Shown piece after piece: positions 55,726-64,000 of a stretch of DNA of 64,000 nucleotides. The translations under genes were made by a program, and so were the position numbers. The DNA is taken from contig NZ_CP070973.1 of NCBI RefSeq assembly GCF_017086405.1, forward strand, positions 3,194,739 through 3,258,738, read 5' to 3'. The notes beneath the pieces are model-generated. The model did no database searches, was not told the DNA's origin, and was given only the letters and a program-made list of their open reading frames with translations. Source of the DNA: Mycobacterium gordonae. GTDB taxonomy: Bacteria; Actinomycetota; Actinomycetes; Mycobacteriales; Mycobacteriaceae. Numbering within the stretch: position 1 is the stretch's first letter; the number at the start of each line of letters is the position of its first letter.

Positions 55726-56928
55726 CTAGCGCGCCACAATCACCGATGAGCCGTGGCCAAACAGCCCCTGGTTCGCGGTCACGCCGACGCGCGCACCTTC
55801 GACCTGCCGGCCCGTCGCCTGACCCCGCAGCTGCCAGGTCAATTCGCAGACCTGCGCGATCGCCTGGGCGGGAATGGCCTCCCCGAAGCAGGCCAGCCCA
55901 CCCGACGGATTGACCGGAACGCGGCCCCCCAAAGCAGTGTCGCCGGACCGCAGCAGCGCCTCGGCCTCGCCCTTGGGGCACAGCCCCAAATGCTCGTACC
56001 AGTCGAGCTCCAGCGCCGTCGACAGGTCGTAGACCTCAGCCAGGCTGACGTCCTCGGGTCCGATACCGGCCTCGGCATAGGCGGCATCGAGGATCTGGTC
56101 TTTGAACACCCGCTTGGGAGCGGGCACCACGGCCGTGGAATCCGTTGCGATATCCGGCAATTCGGGAAGATGTTGCGGGTACTGCGGAGTCACCGTGCTG
56201 ACCGCGCGCACCGATGGCACACCCTCCAGTGAACCTAGATGCTTGCGGGCGAACTCGGCGCTGGCCACGATCAGCGCGGCCGCGCCGTCGGAGGTCGCGC
56301 AAATGTCGAGCTGGCGCAATGGGTCCGAGACCACCGGGCTGGCCAGCACATCCTCGACCGAAGATTCCTTGCGGTAGCGGGCATTCGGGTTCTGCAGGCC
56401 GTGCTGGGAGTTCTTGACCTTGACCTGAGCGAAGTCCTCCGACGTCGCGCCGTAAAGGTCCATCCGGCGGCGCGCGAGCAGCGCGAAGTACACGGGGTTC
56501 ATCGCACCGATCAGGTGGAACCGCTGCCAGTCCGGGTCGTTCTTGCGTTCCCCGCCCACTGGGGCGAAGGCGCCCTTGGGGGTAGTGTCCGCTCCGATGA
56601 CCAGCGCGACGTCGCAGAAGCCGGCCAGGATGTGCGCTCGCGCACTCTGCAGCGCCTGTGAGCCGCTGGCGCAGGCCGCGTAGCTGGAACTGACCGGTAC
56701 CCCGTTCCAGCCGAGCTTCTGCGCGAACGTCGACCCGGCGATGAAGCCCGGGTAGCCGTTGCGGATGGTGTCAGCCCCGGCGACCAACTGGATCTGCCGC
56801 CAATCCAGTCCGGCCTCGGCGAGTGCCGCGCGGGCGGCGACCACGCCGTACTCGGTGAAGTCGCGGCCCCACTTGCCCCACGGGTGCATGCCCGCGCCGA
56901 GGATGTACAGCGGTTCGGGAGCACTCAT
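55726..56928 (-). CDS. Thiolase-like lipid-transfer protein (Rv1627c-like)
   Basis: A 400-residue thiolase-fold protein of the SCP-x/Ltp group. The active-site cysteine lies in SSYAACASGSQALQSAR near residue 90; NPSGGLACFGEAIPAQ and the C-terminal ANQGLFGHGSSVIV keep the glycine loops and a His. The second thiolase Cys is missing, as in aldolase/lipid-transfer types. Such proteins often act with a DUF35 partner, and the DUF35 gene overlaps here by 4 nt. Probable role in acyl-CoA or sterol side-chain C-C bond cleavage; substrate unknown. Confidence 0.9.
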   Translation of the reverse strand: MSAPEPLYILGAGMHPWGKWGRDFTEYGVVAARAALAEAGLDWRQIQLVAGADTIRNGYPGFIAGSTFAQKLGWNGVPVSSSYAACASGSQALQSARAHILAGFCDVALVIGADTTPKGAFAPVGGERKNDPDWQRFHLIGAMNPVYFALLARRRMDLYGATSEDFAQVKVKNSQHGLQNPNARYRKESSVEDVLASPVVSDPLRQLDICATSDGAAALIVASAEFARKHLGSLEGVPSVRAVSTVTPQYPQHLPELPDIATDSTAVVPAPKRVFKDQILDAAYAEAGIGPEDVSLAEVYDLSTALELDWYEHLGLCPKGEAEALLRSGDTALGGRVPVNPSGGLACFGEAIPAQAIAQVCELTWQLRGQATGRQVEGARVGVTANQGLFGHGSSVIVAR

Positions 56929-57364
56929 GAGCAGACCTTCCACGCGTGCACGATGCGTTCGACGCCGTCCTTATCGGTGAACAGCGTCATGGTGGCCAAC
57001 TCCATCTCCATGCCCACCTTCAGATCCGCGGCCAGCGTGCCCTCAATCACCTTGCCCAGCACGATGATTCCCTCGTCAGCCAGCTCGACGGCAGCGATGG
57101 CGAACGGCTCGAAGGGATCGGCGGCCGGATAGGGCGCCGGCGGTGGGTAACGGTTTTCGGTGTAGCTCCACAGCCTCCCGCGCCGCGACAAAGCGACCGA
57201 CTCCAACGCATCGCTGTCGCAGCCCGGGTTGGGGCAGTTGTTCTCGCGCGGGGGAAGACGTAAGTGCCGCACGCGGGGCATCTGCTGCCGATCAGATGGG
57301 GTTGTCCGGCGTCATCGGTGGCGAACCATCCGTCGATCGCGGGTTCTTGAATGACCTCTGGCAC
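56925..57364 (-). pseudogene. DUF35 zinc-ribbon/OB-fold protein (Rv1628c-like), frameshifted
   Basis: Two overlapping frames make one gene. The first (GTG at 57364) reads MPEVIQEPAIDGWFATDDAG ... GSRCPACGTYVFP, the second NNCPNPGCDSDALESVALSR ... VIEGTLAADLKVGMEM ... ERIVHAWKVCS to the stop at 56925. The break is in a run of five C (read on the minus strand, TTCCCCCGCG) where one more C would restore Pro-Pro-Arg and the four-Cys zinc ribbon. Partner of the lipid-transfer protein, overlapping its ATG. Either a true inactivation or a homopolymer sequencing error. Confidence 0.82.
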
Positions 57365-57505
57365 CAGCTCAGATTACTCAACGAGGGCCAGAAAACTGAA
57401 ACGTGTTCCAGTTCGCACCGACCGGCGCACCTCTGACCCGACGAGATCGGTGGGCGCAGCCGGTCATACCCGGGAAAGCGATCGTGCCCACGAAAGGAGC
57501 GCTTC

Positions 57506-57793
57506 ATGGTGATCGTCGCCGGATTCATCACTGTCGACCCGCCGCGGCGCGACAACTACCTGGCCAGTTGCGCGGAAGTGACGCGGCAGGCCCGGCGTGC
57601 ACCGGGTTGCCTCGACTTCGCGATCACCCCGGATCCGCTCGATCCGGGGCGTGTCGACATCTTCGAACGATGGGTGTCGCAGCGGGCGGTCGACATGTTC
57701 CGCGGCGCCGGACCCGGGGATGAGCAACAAGACGCGATAGTTTCCGCCGCCGTCTACGAGTACGAGGTGGCCGCCCAGCGGCGGCTGCTGTGA
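57506..57793 (+). CDS. ABM-domain (antibiotic biosynthesis monooxygenase-like) protein
   Basis: A 95-residue dimeric ferredoxin-like fold protein. The family pattern is seen in IVAGFITVDPPRRDNYLASCAEVTRQARRAPGCLDFAITPDP and IFERWVSQRAVDMFRG. Members act as small cofactor-free monooxygenases or as quinone/heme-binding proteins; the role here is unknown. ATG 57506 follows GAAAGGAG. It lies 28 nt before polA and may be co-transcribed. Confidence 0.85.
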   Translation: MVIVAGFITVDPPRRDNYLASCAEVTRQARRAPGCLDFAITPDPLDPGRVDIFERWVSQRAVDMFRGAGPGDEQQDAIVSAAVYEYEVAAQRRLL

Positions 57794-57821
57794 TGTCGGC
57801 GGCGGTGCCTAGAGTAGGGCC

Positions 57822-60557
57822 GTGAGCCCAGCACGGACGGCCGCCGGCACGGCGAATCCCGCAGACACCGCCAACGACAAGCCGACGCTGATGCTGCTCG
57901 ACGGCAATTCCCTGGCGTTTCGGGCGTTCTACGCGCTGCCTGCGGAGAACTTCAAGACTCGCGGCGGGCTGACCACCAACGCCGTGTACGGCTTCACCGC
58001 CATGCTGATCAACCTGTTGCGCGACGAAGCCCCGACGCACATTGCAGCGGCGTTCGATGTCTCCCGCCAGACCTTCCGCTCGGAGCGTTATCCCGAGTAC
58101 AAAGCGAACCGGTCCTCGACGCCCGATGAGTTCCACGGCCAGATCGACATCACCAAAGAGGTGCTCAAAGCCCTCGGCATCACGGTGCTGGCCGAGGCCG
58201 GTTTCGAGGCCGACGACATCATCGCCACGCTCGCTACCCAGGCCGAGAACGAGGGCTACCGAGTGCTGGTGGTTACCGGGGACCGCGATTCGCTGCAGTT
58301 GGTCAGCGACGACGTCACGGTGCTCTACCCGCGCAAGGGCGTCAGCGAACTGACGCGCTTCACCCCGGACGCCGTCGTCGAGAAATATGGCCTGACCCCC
58401 CGGCAGTACCCCGATTTCGCCGCCCTGCGCGGCGACCCCAGCGACAACCTGCCCGGCATCCCGGGGGTGGGGGAGAAGACGGCCTCGAAGTGGATCATCG
58501 AGTACGGCTCGCTGCAGGGGCTGGTCGACAACGTCGAGTCGGTGCGCGGAAAAGTCGGAGACGCCCTGAGGGCCCATGTGGCCAACGTCGTCCTGAACCG
58601 GGAGCTCACCGAGCTGGTCAAGGACGTGCCGCTGGCACAAACCCCCGACACCCTGCGGCTGCAGCCCTGGGACCGCGACCACATCCATCGCCTTTTCGAC
58701 GACCTTGAGTTCCGGGTTTTGCGGGACCGGCTGTTCGACACGCTGGCCGCCGTCGAACCCGAGGTCGACGAGGGCTTCGACGTGCGCGGCGGCGCCCTGG
58801 AACCCGGCACCGTGGCGCAGTGGCTGGCCGACCACGCCGGCGACGGCCGTCGCGCCGGCCTGACGGTGGTCGGCACCCACCTGCCGCACGGCGGCGACGC
58901 GACGGCCGTAGCTATCGCCGCCGCCGACGGCGACGGCGCCTACTTCGAGACCGCCACCCTGACGCCCGAGGACGACGCCGCACTGGCGGCCTGGCTGGCC
59001 GACCCCGACAAGCCCAAGGCCCTGCACGAAGCCAAGCAGGCCATCCACGACCTGCGCGGGCGCGGGTGGTCGCTGAACGGGGTCACCTCCGACACCGCAC
59101 TCGCCGCCTACCTGGTGCGGCCCGGGCAGCGCAGCTTCACCCTCGACGACCTTTCGCTGCGATATCTGCGCCGCGAGCTGCGTGCGGAAACATCGGAGCA
59201 GCAACAACTTTCGTTGCTTGACGATGACGACGGCAGCGACGAGCAGGCCGCGCAGACCGCGATCCTGCGCGCCCGGGCCGTCATCGACCTGGCCGACGCG
59301 TTGGACGCCGAGCTGGAACGCATCGACTCCACCGCGCTGCTGGGCGACATGGAGCTGCCGGTGCAGCGAGTGCTGGCCGGGTTGGAGAGCGTCGGCATCG
59401 CCGTCGACCTGAGCATGCTCGGTGACTTGCAGAGTCAGTTCGCCGACCAGATCCGCGACGCCGCCGAGGCCGCCTACGCCGTGATCGGCAAGCAGATCAA
59501 CCTCGGGTCGCCCAAGCAGTTGCAGGTGGTGCTCTTCGACGAGCTCGGCATGCCCAAGACCAAGCGCACCAAGACCGGCTACACCACCGACGCGGACGCT
59601 CTGCAGTCGCTGTTCGACAAGACCGGCCACCCGTTCCTGCAACACCTGCTGACCCACCGCGACGTCACCCGGCTCAAGGTCACCGTCGACGGGCTGCTGA
59701 ACTCGGTGGCCGCCGACGGCCGCATCCACACCACGTTCAACCAGACGATCGCCGCCACCGGCCGGCTCTCCTCCACCGAACCCAACCTGCAGAACATCCC
59801 GATCCGCACCGACGCGGGCCGCCAGATCCGCGACGCGTTCGTCGTGGGTAAGGGCCAGTACGCCGAGCTGATGACCGCTGACTACAGCCAGATCGAAATG
59901 CGGATCATGGCGCACCTGTCCCGCGACGAGGGTTTGATCGAGGCGTTCAACACCGGCGAAGACCTGCACTCGTTCGTCGCCTCGCGGGCGTTCGGGGTGC
60001 CGATCGGCGAGGTCACCGGCGAACTGCGGCGCCGGGTGAAGGCGATGTCCTACGGGCTGGCCTACGGCCTGAGCGCCTACGGGCTGTCCGCCCAGCTCAA
60101 GATCTCCACCGAAGAAGCCAAAGAGCAGATGGACCAGTACTTCGCCCGGTTCGGTGGGGTGCGGGACTACCTGATGGCCGTCGTCGAACAGGCCCGCAAA
60201 GACGGCTATACCTCGACGGTGCTGGGCCGGCGGCGTTACCTGCCGGAGTTGGACAGCAGCAACCGCCAGGTGCGGGAAGCCGCCGAGCGGGCGGCGCTCA
60301 ACGCTCCGATCCAGGGCAGCGCCGCCGACATCATCAAGGTAGCGATGATCCAGGTCGACCAGGCGATCTCGGCGAGCGGGCTCGCTTCACGGATGTTGTT
60401 GCAGGTCCACGACGAGTTGCTGTTCGAGGTCGCGCCGGGCGAACGCGATCGGCTCGAGAAGCTGGTGCGCGACAACATGGGCGGGGCATATCCGCTGGAT
60501 GTGCCGCTTGAAGTGTCGGTGGGGTACGGCCGCAGCTGGGACGCCGCCGCCCATTAA
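57822..60557 (+). CDS. polA: DNA polymerase I
   Basis: A 911-residue repair polymerase. N-terminal 5'-3' exonuclease (about 20-310: LLDGNSLAFRAFYAL, AGFEADDIIATLA, TGDRDSLQLV, GIPGVGEKTA). The middle 3'-5' exonuclease-like domain lacks the catalytic acids, as in mycobacteria. The polymerase domain has motif A LMTADYSQIEMRI, motif B RRRVKAMSYGLAYG and motif C LLQVHDELLFEV. An acidic patch LLDDDDGSDEQ lies at about 466. GTG start. Confidence 0.97.
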   Translation: MSPARTAAGTANPADTANDKPTLMLLDGNSLAFRAFYALPAENFKTRGGLTTNAVYGFTAMLINLLRDEAPTHIAAAFDVSRQTFRSERYPEYKANRSSTPDEFHGQIDITKEVLKALGITVLAEAGFEADDIIATLATQAENEGYRVLVVTGDRDSLQLVSDDVTVLYPRKGVSELTRFTPDAVVEKYGLTPRQYPDFAALRGDPSDNLPGIPGVGEKTASKWIIEYGSLQGLVDNVESVRGKVGDALRAHVANVVLNRELTELVKDVPLAQTPDTLRLQPWDRDHIHRLFDDLEFRVLRDRLFDTLAAVEPEVDEGFDVRGGALEPGTVAQWLADHAGDGRRAGLTVVGTHLPHGGDATAVAIAAADGDGAYFETATLTPEDDAALAAWLADPDKPKALHEAKQAIHDLRGRGWSLNGVTSDTALAAYLVRPGQRSFTLDDLSLRYLRRELRAETSEQQQLSLLDDDDGSDEQAAQTAILRARAVIDLADALDAELERIDSTALLGDMELPVQRVLAGLESVGIAVDLSMLGDLQSQFADQIRDAAEAAYAVIGKQINLGSPKQLQVVLFDELGMPKTKRTKTGYTTDADALQSLFDKTGHPFLQHLLTHRDVTRLKVTVDGLLNSVAADGRIHTTFNQTIAATGRLSSTEPNLQNIPIRTDAGRQIRDAFVVGKGQYAELMTADYSQIEMRIMAHLSRDEGLIEAFNTGEDLHSFVASRAFGVPIGEVTGELRRRVKAMSYGLAYGLSAYGLSAQLKISTEEAKEQMDQYFARFGGVRDYLMAVVEQARKDGYTSTVLGRRRYLPELDSSNRQVREAAERAALNAPIQGSAADIIKVAMIQVDQAISASGLASRMLLQVHDELLFEVAPGERDRLEKLVRDNMGGAYPLDVPLEVSVGYGRSWDAAAH

Positions 60558-60585
60558 ACGCGGCTCGCGAATTTAGACTGCTGAG

Positions 60586-61539
60586 ATGTCGGATGCCGCC
60601 GAGCGCCGCCCGCTCTCGCGTTACCCGCTGATGGTGGCGTCGAAATTGTTCGCGATGCTGCCTGCCCCGGTGGCCGACGCGTTCCTGGCCGTGGTGGCGC
60701 GGCTCGTGTACTGGCGGGGTCGCGCCCAGCATCTGAACGTCCTGCAGGACTTCCGCGACAACGTCGACCCGACCGCACAATTCTCCACCCGCAAATGGCA
60801 GCCGGTCCGGGCGATGTACCGCGCGCTGGTTAGGAACGCCAACGATGCCATCTGGTTCCTCGCCGCACCGCATGGCGCCGCTCGGCGGCGCTTCGGAATC
60901 GCCGATCCGTCACCCATCCACAACGCGCTGGAAGCCGGCCGCGCCGCCGGGGTCGGCGCCATCGTCGCCTTCCCACACCTTGGCTCGTACGCGGCGCTGC
61001 CGATCGTGCTGGCGCTCAACGGGTTGCCCACGACGGTGGTCGCCAATCGGCAGCGTGCGCTTATGCAGTGGGTGATCACGCGCGGGGCCCAGAAGGCCGG
61101 GCTGGAGTTGATCGTCGTCGAACGCACCGGAGGGGTCAGCATCACGGCGGCGATGGCAGATGCCATCCGGCGCGGCCGTATCGTCGCGATCGCCGGCGAC
61201 TATTTCCGGGCACGTGAAGGCGGCGGTAAAGGCATCGAAGTGGATCTGGCCGGTATCAAGCGGCCGATCGGCCCGGGGCCGGCGCTACTGGCCCTGCGGA
61301 CCGGCGCGTTGATCGTCCCGGGGGCGGTGTTCCAGCACAAACATGAGCGTGAACCCGTTTTCGGCGAGCCGATCCCTGCGGATGTCCCGCTCGGCGGGGA
61401 CGATCAGAACGTCCGGGATGCGGTGCAAGAGACCTCGCAGCGGGTTGCGGACGCGATCGCTCTCTTCATCGAGCGTGAGCCGCAGCAGTGGCTGATGCCC
61501 GGCGGGCTGGTGTCGGATTCGATCGGGCGCCGCCGCTGA
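60586..61539 (+). CDS. LpxL/PatA-type lysophospholipid acyltransferase family protein
   Basis: A 317-residue member of the LpxL/HtrB acyltransferase group by overall pattern (FRDNVDPTAQFSTRKWQPV, ALVRNANDAIWFLA, IVAFPHLGSYAALPIVLALNG, GRIVAIAGDYFRAREGG). The family catalytic motif H-x4-D/E should read like HFGNWE; here it is HLGSYA, so the acidic residue is absent. It may be an acyltransferase with changed catalysis or a non-enzymatic relative. The gene sits between polA and rpsA, a place empty in M. tuberculosis. ATG 60586. Confidence 0.7.
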   Translation: MSDAAERRPLSRYPLMVASKLFAMLPAPVADAFLAVVARLVYWRGRAQHLNVLQDFRDNVDPTAQFSTRKWQPVRAMYRALVRNANDAIWFLAAPHGAARRRFGIADPSPIHNALEAGRAAGVGAIVAFPHLGSYAALPIVLALNGLPTTVVANRQRALMQWVITRGAQKAGLELIVVERTGGVSITAAMADAIRRGRIVAIAGDYFRAREGGGKGIEVDLAGIKRPIGPGPALLALRTGALIVPGAVFQHKHEREPVFGEPIPADVPLGGDDQNVRDAVQETSQRVADAIALFIEREPQQWLMPGGLVSDSIGRRR

Positions 61540-61660
61540 CGCTGCGCAGTCCGGCGCTTCGGTGGGGGGCGAGTTTGTCCAGCTTGCGACCCGTCGAGTA
61601 GCCTCAACGGGTAAACCCAAATGTCCCTTCGATGAACCCTGTCCGGAGCAACCCAACAAT

Positions 61661-63106
61661 ATGCCGAGTCCCACCGTCACCTCGCCGCAAGTAGCCATCA
61701 ACGACATTGGCACCAGCGAGGACTTTCTCGCCGCAATAGACAAAACGATCAAGTACTTCAACGATGGCGACATCGTCGAGGGAACCATCGTCAAAGTGGA
61801 CCGGGACGAGGTGCTCCTCGACATCGGCTACAAGACCGAAGGGGTCATCCCCGCCCGCGAGCTCTCCATCAAGCACGACGTCGACCCCAACGAGGTCGTT
61901 TCCGTCGGTGACGAGGTCGAGGCCCTGGTTCTCACCAAAGAGGACAAAGAAGGCCGGCTCATCCTCTCCAAGAAGCGTGCGCAGTACGAGCGTGCCTGGG
62001 GCACCATCGAGGAGCTCAAGGAGAAGGACGAGGCCGTCAAGGGCACCGTCATCGAGGTGGTCAAGGGTGGTCTGATCCTCGACATCGGGTTGCGCGGCTT
62101 CCTGCCCGCCTCGCTGGTCGAGATGCGCCGCGTGCGCGACCTGCAGCCGTACATCGGCAAGGAGATCGAAGCCAAGATCATCGAGCTGGACAAGAACCGC
62201 AACAACGTTGTTCTGTCGCGGCGCGCCTGGCTGGAGCAGACCCAGTCCGAGGTGCGCAGCGAATTCCTCAACCAGCTGCAGAAGGGCACCATCCGCAAGG
62301 GTGTCGTCTCCTCGATCGTCAACTTCGGCGCGTTCGTCGACCTCGGCGGAGTGGACGGTCTGGTGCACGTCTCCGAGCTGTCCTGGAAGCACATCGACCA
62401 CCCGTCCGAGGTGGTGCAGGTGGGCGACGAGGTCACCGTCGAGGTGCTCGACGTCGACATGGACCGCGAGCGGGTTTCGTTGTCGCTCAAGGCGACTCAG
62501 GAAGACCCGTGGCGTCACTTCGCCCGCACTCACGCGATCGGGCAGATCGTGCCGGGCAAGGTCACCAAGCTGGTGCCCTTCGGTGCGTTCGTCCGCGTCG
62601 AGGAGGGCATCGAGGGCCTGGTGCACATCTCCGAGCTCGCCGAGCGTCACGTCGAGGTGCCAGACCAGGTGGTTGCTGTCGGCGACGATGCGATGGTCAA
62701 GGTCATCGACATCGACCTGGAGCGTCGCCGGATCTCGTTGTCGCTCAAGCAGGCCAACGAGGACTACACCGAGGAGTTCGACCCCGCTAAGTACGGCATG
62801 GCCGACAGCTACGACGAGCAGGGCAACTACATCTTCCCCGAGGGCTTCGACGCCGAAACCAACGAGTGGATGGAAGGTTTCGACGCCCAGCGCAACGAGT
62901 GGGAGGCCCGCTACGCCGAGGCCGAGCGCCGGCACAAGATGCACACCACGCAGATGGAGAAGTTCGCTGCGGCGGAGGCAGCGGAGCACAGCAGCGGCGG
63001 TCAGTCCTCGTCGAGCAGCAGCTCCTCGGAGAAGTCTGCGGGCGGGTCGCTGGCCAGTGACGCCCAACTGGCGGCTCTGCGGGAAAAGCTCGCCGGCAGC
63101 GCTTAA
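61661..63106 (+). CDS. rpsA: 30S ribosomal protein S1
   Basis: A 481-residue S1 protein with four S1 RNA-binding domains (about 36-105, 120-190, 208-276, 293-362; for example GDIVEGTIVKVDRDEVLLDIGYK and GLVHVSELSWKHID). The C-terminal 115 residues are charged and end in a Ser-rich stretch (SSSSSSSSEKS). The start MPSPTVTSP is chosen for match in length and N-terminus with M. tuberculosis; an upstream in-frame start would add 33 residues. Delivers mRNA to the 30S subunit. Confidence 0.97.
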   Translation: MPSPTVTSPQVAINDIGTSEDFLAAIDKTIKYFNDGDIVEGTIVKVDRDEVLLDIGYKTEGVIPARELSIKHDVDPNEVVSVGDEVEALVLTKEDKEGRLILSKKRAQYERAWGTIEELKEKDEAVKGTVIEVVKGGLILDIGLRGFLPASLVEMRRVRDLQPYIGKEIEAKIIELDKNRNNVVLSRRAWLEQTQSEVRSEFLNQLQKGTIRKGVVSSIVNFGAFVDLGGVDGLVHVSELSWKHIDHPSEVVQVGDEVTVEVLDVDMDRERVSLSLKATQEDPWRHFARTHAIGQIVPGKVTKLVPFGAFVRVEEGIEGLVHISELAERHVEVPDQVVAVGDDAMVKVIDIDLERRRISLSLKQANEDYTEEFDPAKYGMADSYDEQGNYIFPEGFDAETNEWMEGFDAQRNEWEARYAEAERRHKMHTTQMEKFAAAEAAEHSSGGQSSSSSSSSEKSAGGSLASDAQLAALREKLAGSA

Positions 63107-63115
63107 TCCGCGCGG

Positions 63116-64000
63116 ATGCTGCGCATCGGCCTGACCGGCGGTATCGGTGCAGGAAAGTCGGCGCTGTCGAATACGTTCTCGGAGTGCGGTGGCATCATCG
63201 TCGACGGTGATGTCATCGCCCGGGAAGTAGTCGAGCCCGGCACTGAGGGGCTCAAGTCGCTTGTCGACTCCTTCGGTGCTGACATCCTCCGTCCCGACGG
63301 TGCCCTGGACCGGCCTGCCTTGGCGGCCAAAGCTTTTGCCGATGAGAAAGAGCGCAGGAAGCTCAACGGCATCGTGCATCCGCTGGTCGCCAAACGCCGC
63401 GCGGAGATCATCGAAGCCGTTCACGACGATGCCGTCGTCGTGGAAGACATTCCACTGCTGGTGGAATCGGGGATGGCGCCGCTGTTTCCGCTCGTCGTCG
63501 TCGTGCATGCCGACGTCGAATTGCGCGTTCGGCGCCTGGTGGAGCAACGCGGCATGGCCGAAGAGGATGCCCGTGCCCGCATCGCCGCGCAGGCCACCGA
63601 CGATCAGCGCCGTGCCGTTGCCGACATCTGGCTGGACAACTCGGGTAGCCAGGACGACCTGGTGCTGCGCGCTCGGGACGTGTGGCACAACCGCATACTC
63701 CCGTTCGCGCACAACCTCACCGAGCGCCGGTGCGCGCGCGCCCCGGCACGGCTGGCCGCGGTGGACCCGACTTGGCCGGATCAAGCCCGCCGCATCGTCA
63801 ATCGGTTGAAGACCGCCGGTGGCCACCGGGTGATGCGGGTCGACCATATCGGATCCACGGCAGTGCCGGATCTCGACGCCAAGGACGTCATCGACATCCA
63901 GGTGACGGTCGAATCCCTGGACGTGGCAGACGAACTCGTCGAACCGTTGCTGGCCGCCGGTTATCCGCGCCTGGAGCACATCACCGTGGACACCGCCAAA
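63116..64000 (+). CDS. coaE: Dephospho-CoA kinase fused to a UPF0157/GrpB domain, 3' end outside window
   Basis: From ATG 63116 the frame runs to the window end (295 codons). Residues 1-195 are dephospho-CoA kinase, last enzyme of CoA synthesis: Walker A GLTGGIGAGKSALS, IVDGDVIAREVV, HPLVAKRR, VEDIPLLVESG. From about residue 215 a second domain begins: DPTWPDQARRIVNRLKTAGG, RVDHIGSTAVPDLDAKDVIDIQV, the nucleotidyltransferase-like UPF0157/GrpB family. The fusion is normal for mycobacteria (about 400 residues). It begins 9 nt after rpsA. Confidence 0.95.
   Translation, partial: MLRIGLTGGIGAGKSALSNTFSECGGIIVDGDVIAREVVEPGTEGLKSLVDSFGADILRPDGALDRPALAAKAFADEKERRKLNGIVHPLVAKRRAEIIEAVHDDAVVVEDIPLLVESGMAPLFPLVVVVHADVELRVRRLVEQRGMAEEDARARIAAQATDDQRRAVADIWLDNSGSQDDLVLRARDVWHNRILPFAHNLTERRCARAPARLAAVDPTWPDQARRIVNRLKTAGGHRVMRVDHIGSTAVPDLDAKDVIDIQVTVESLDVADELVEPLLAAGYPRLEHITVDTAK

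Noticed and set aside
55371..55729. Small frames inside the 85-bp array on both strands
   Set aside because: They repeat with the array, have no ribosome sites and arise by chance from its high GC.
57624..59969. 781-residue minus-strand frame
   Set aside because: Antisense shadow of polA caused by high GC at third positions.
61604..63979. 791-residue minus-strand frame
   Set aside because: Antisense to rpsA and coaE, which are both unmistakable genes.

Overview
The window is about 64 kb of GC-rich actinobacterial DNA. Gene order and protein content match the Mycobacterium tuberculosis Rv1592c-Rv1631 segment: nadABC, the his operon, the trp operon, lgt, pykA, tesB, cydABDC, the adenylate cyclase Rv1625c, pdtaR, polA, rpsA and coaE. 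Several genes have no counterpart at these places in M. tuberculosis: a TRIC-like channel, a TetR/alcohol dehydrogenase pair, a Ser/Thr kinase, a TIR-WD40 protein, an MTB12-like antigen, an acyltransferase and a 13-kb toxin island. I therefore infer a non-tuberculous Mycobacterium; the species cannot be named from this sequence alone.

Layout. 1-5400: lipase-like gene (partial), the NAD repressor nrtR with a perfect operator palindrome, and nadA-nadB-nadC coupled by 4-nt overlaps. 5400-8260: TRIC-like channel, a TetR regulator divergent from a zinc alcohol dehydrogenase across a perfect 18-bp palindrome, and a deazaflavin-type nitroreductase. 8324-15007: hisD-hisC-hisB-hisH-hisA(priA)-impA-hisF-hisI, nearly gapless, with a 54-bp tandem repeat expanded in frame at the hisC/hisB junction. 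15004-18463: Ser/Thr kinase with an extracytoplasmic TPM domain, chaA antiporter, bcp peroxiredoxin. 18514-26021: trpE, a Trp-associated membrane gene, trpC, trpB, trpA and an lgt with a very long acidic tail. 26174-29474: TM2 protein, DUF2752 protein, pykA, tesB. 29478-32767: a TIR-TM-WD40 protein coupled to tesB and an MTB12-like secreted protein. 32949-40829: cydC, cydD, cydB, cydA, an HdeD-like membrane protein and the adenylate cyclase.

40984-54402 is the main accessory island. A protein whose N-terminus looks like the secretion/channel part of the mycobacterial toxin CpnT is fused through a Pro-rich linker to Rhs/YD repeats, and ends in a variable toxin tip followed by an immunity-like gene. 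Downstream are two further orphan Rhs-core/toxin/immunity cassettes that share a 364-bp core and a 1.25-kb repeat, one relic of an immunity gene, an IS3-family element, transposase and gene fragments, and an EsxF/EsxE-like WXG100 pair. I read this as a T7SS-linked, CpnT-type Rhs polymorphic toxin locus that diversifies by recombination between repeated cores. Toxin tips and immunity genes are visibly AT-richer than the flanks.

54530-64000: an unusual tRNA with a CAA anticodon, pdtaR, an 85-bp tandem repeat array, a thiolase-like lipid-transfer protein with its frameshifted DUF35 partner, an ABM-domain protein, polA, an LpxL-type acyltransferase lacking the usual catalytic acid, rpsA, and coaE running off the end.

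Several frameshifts lie in short homopolymers, so assembly error must be kept in mind for each.
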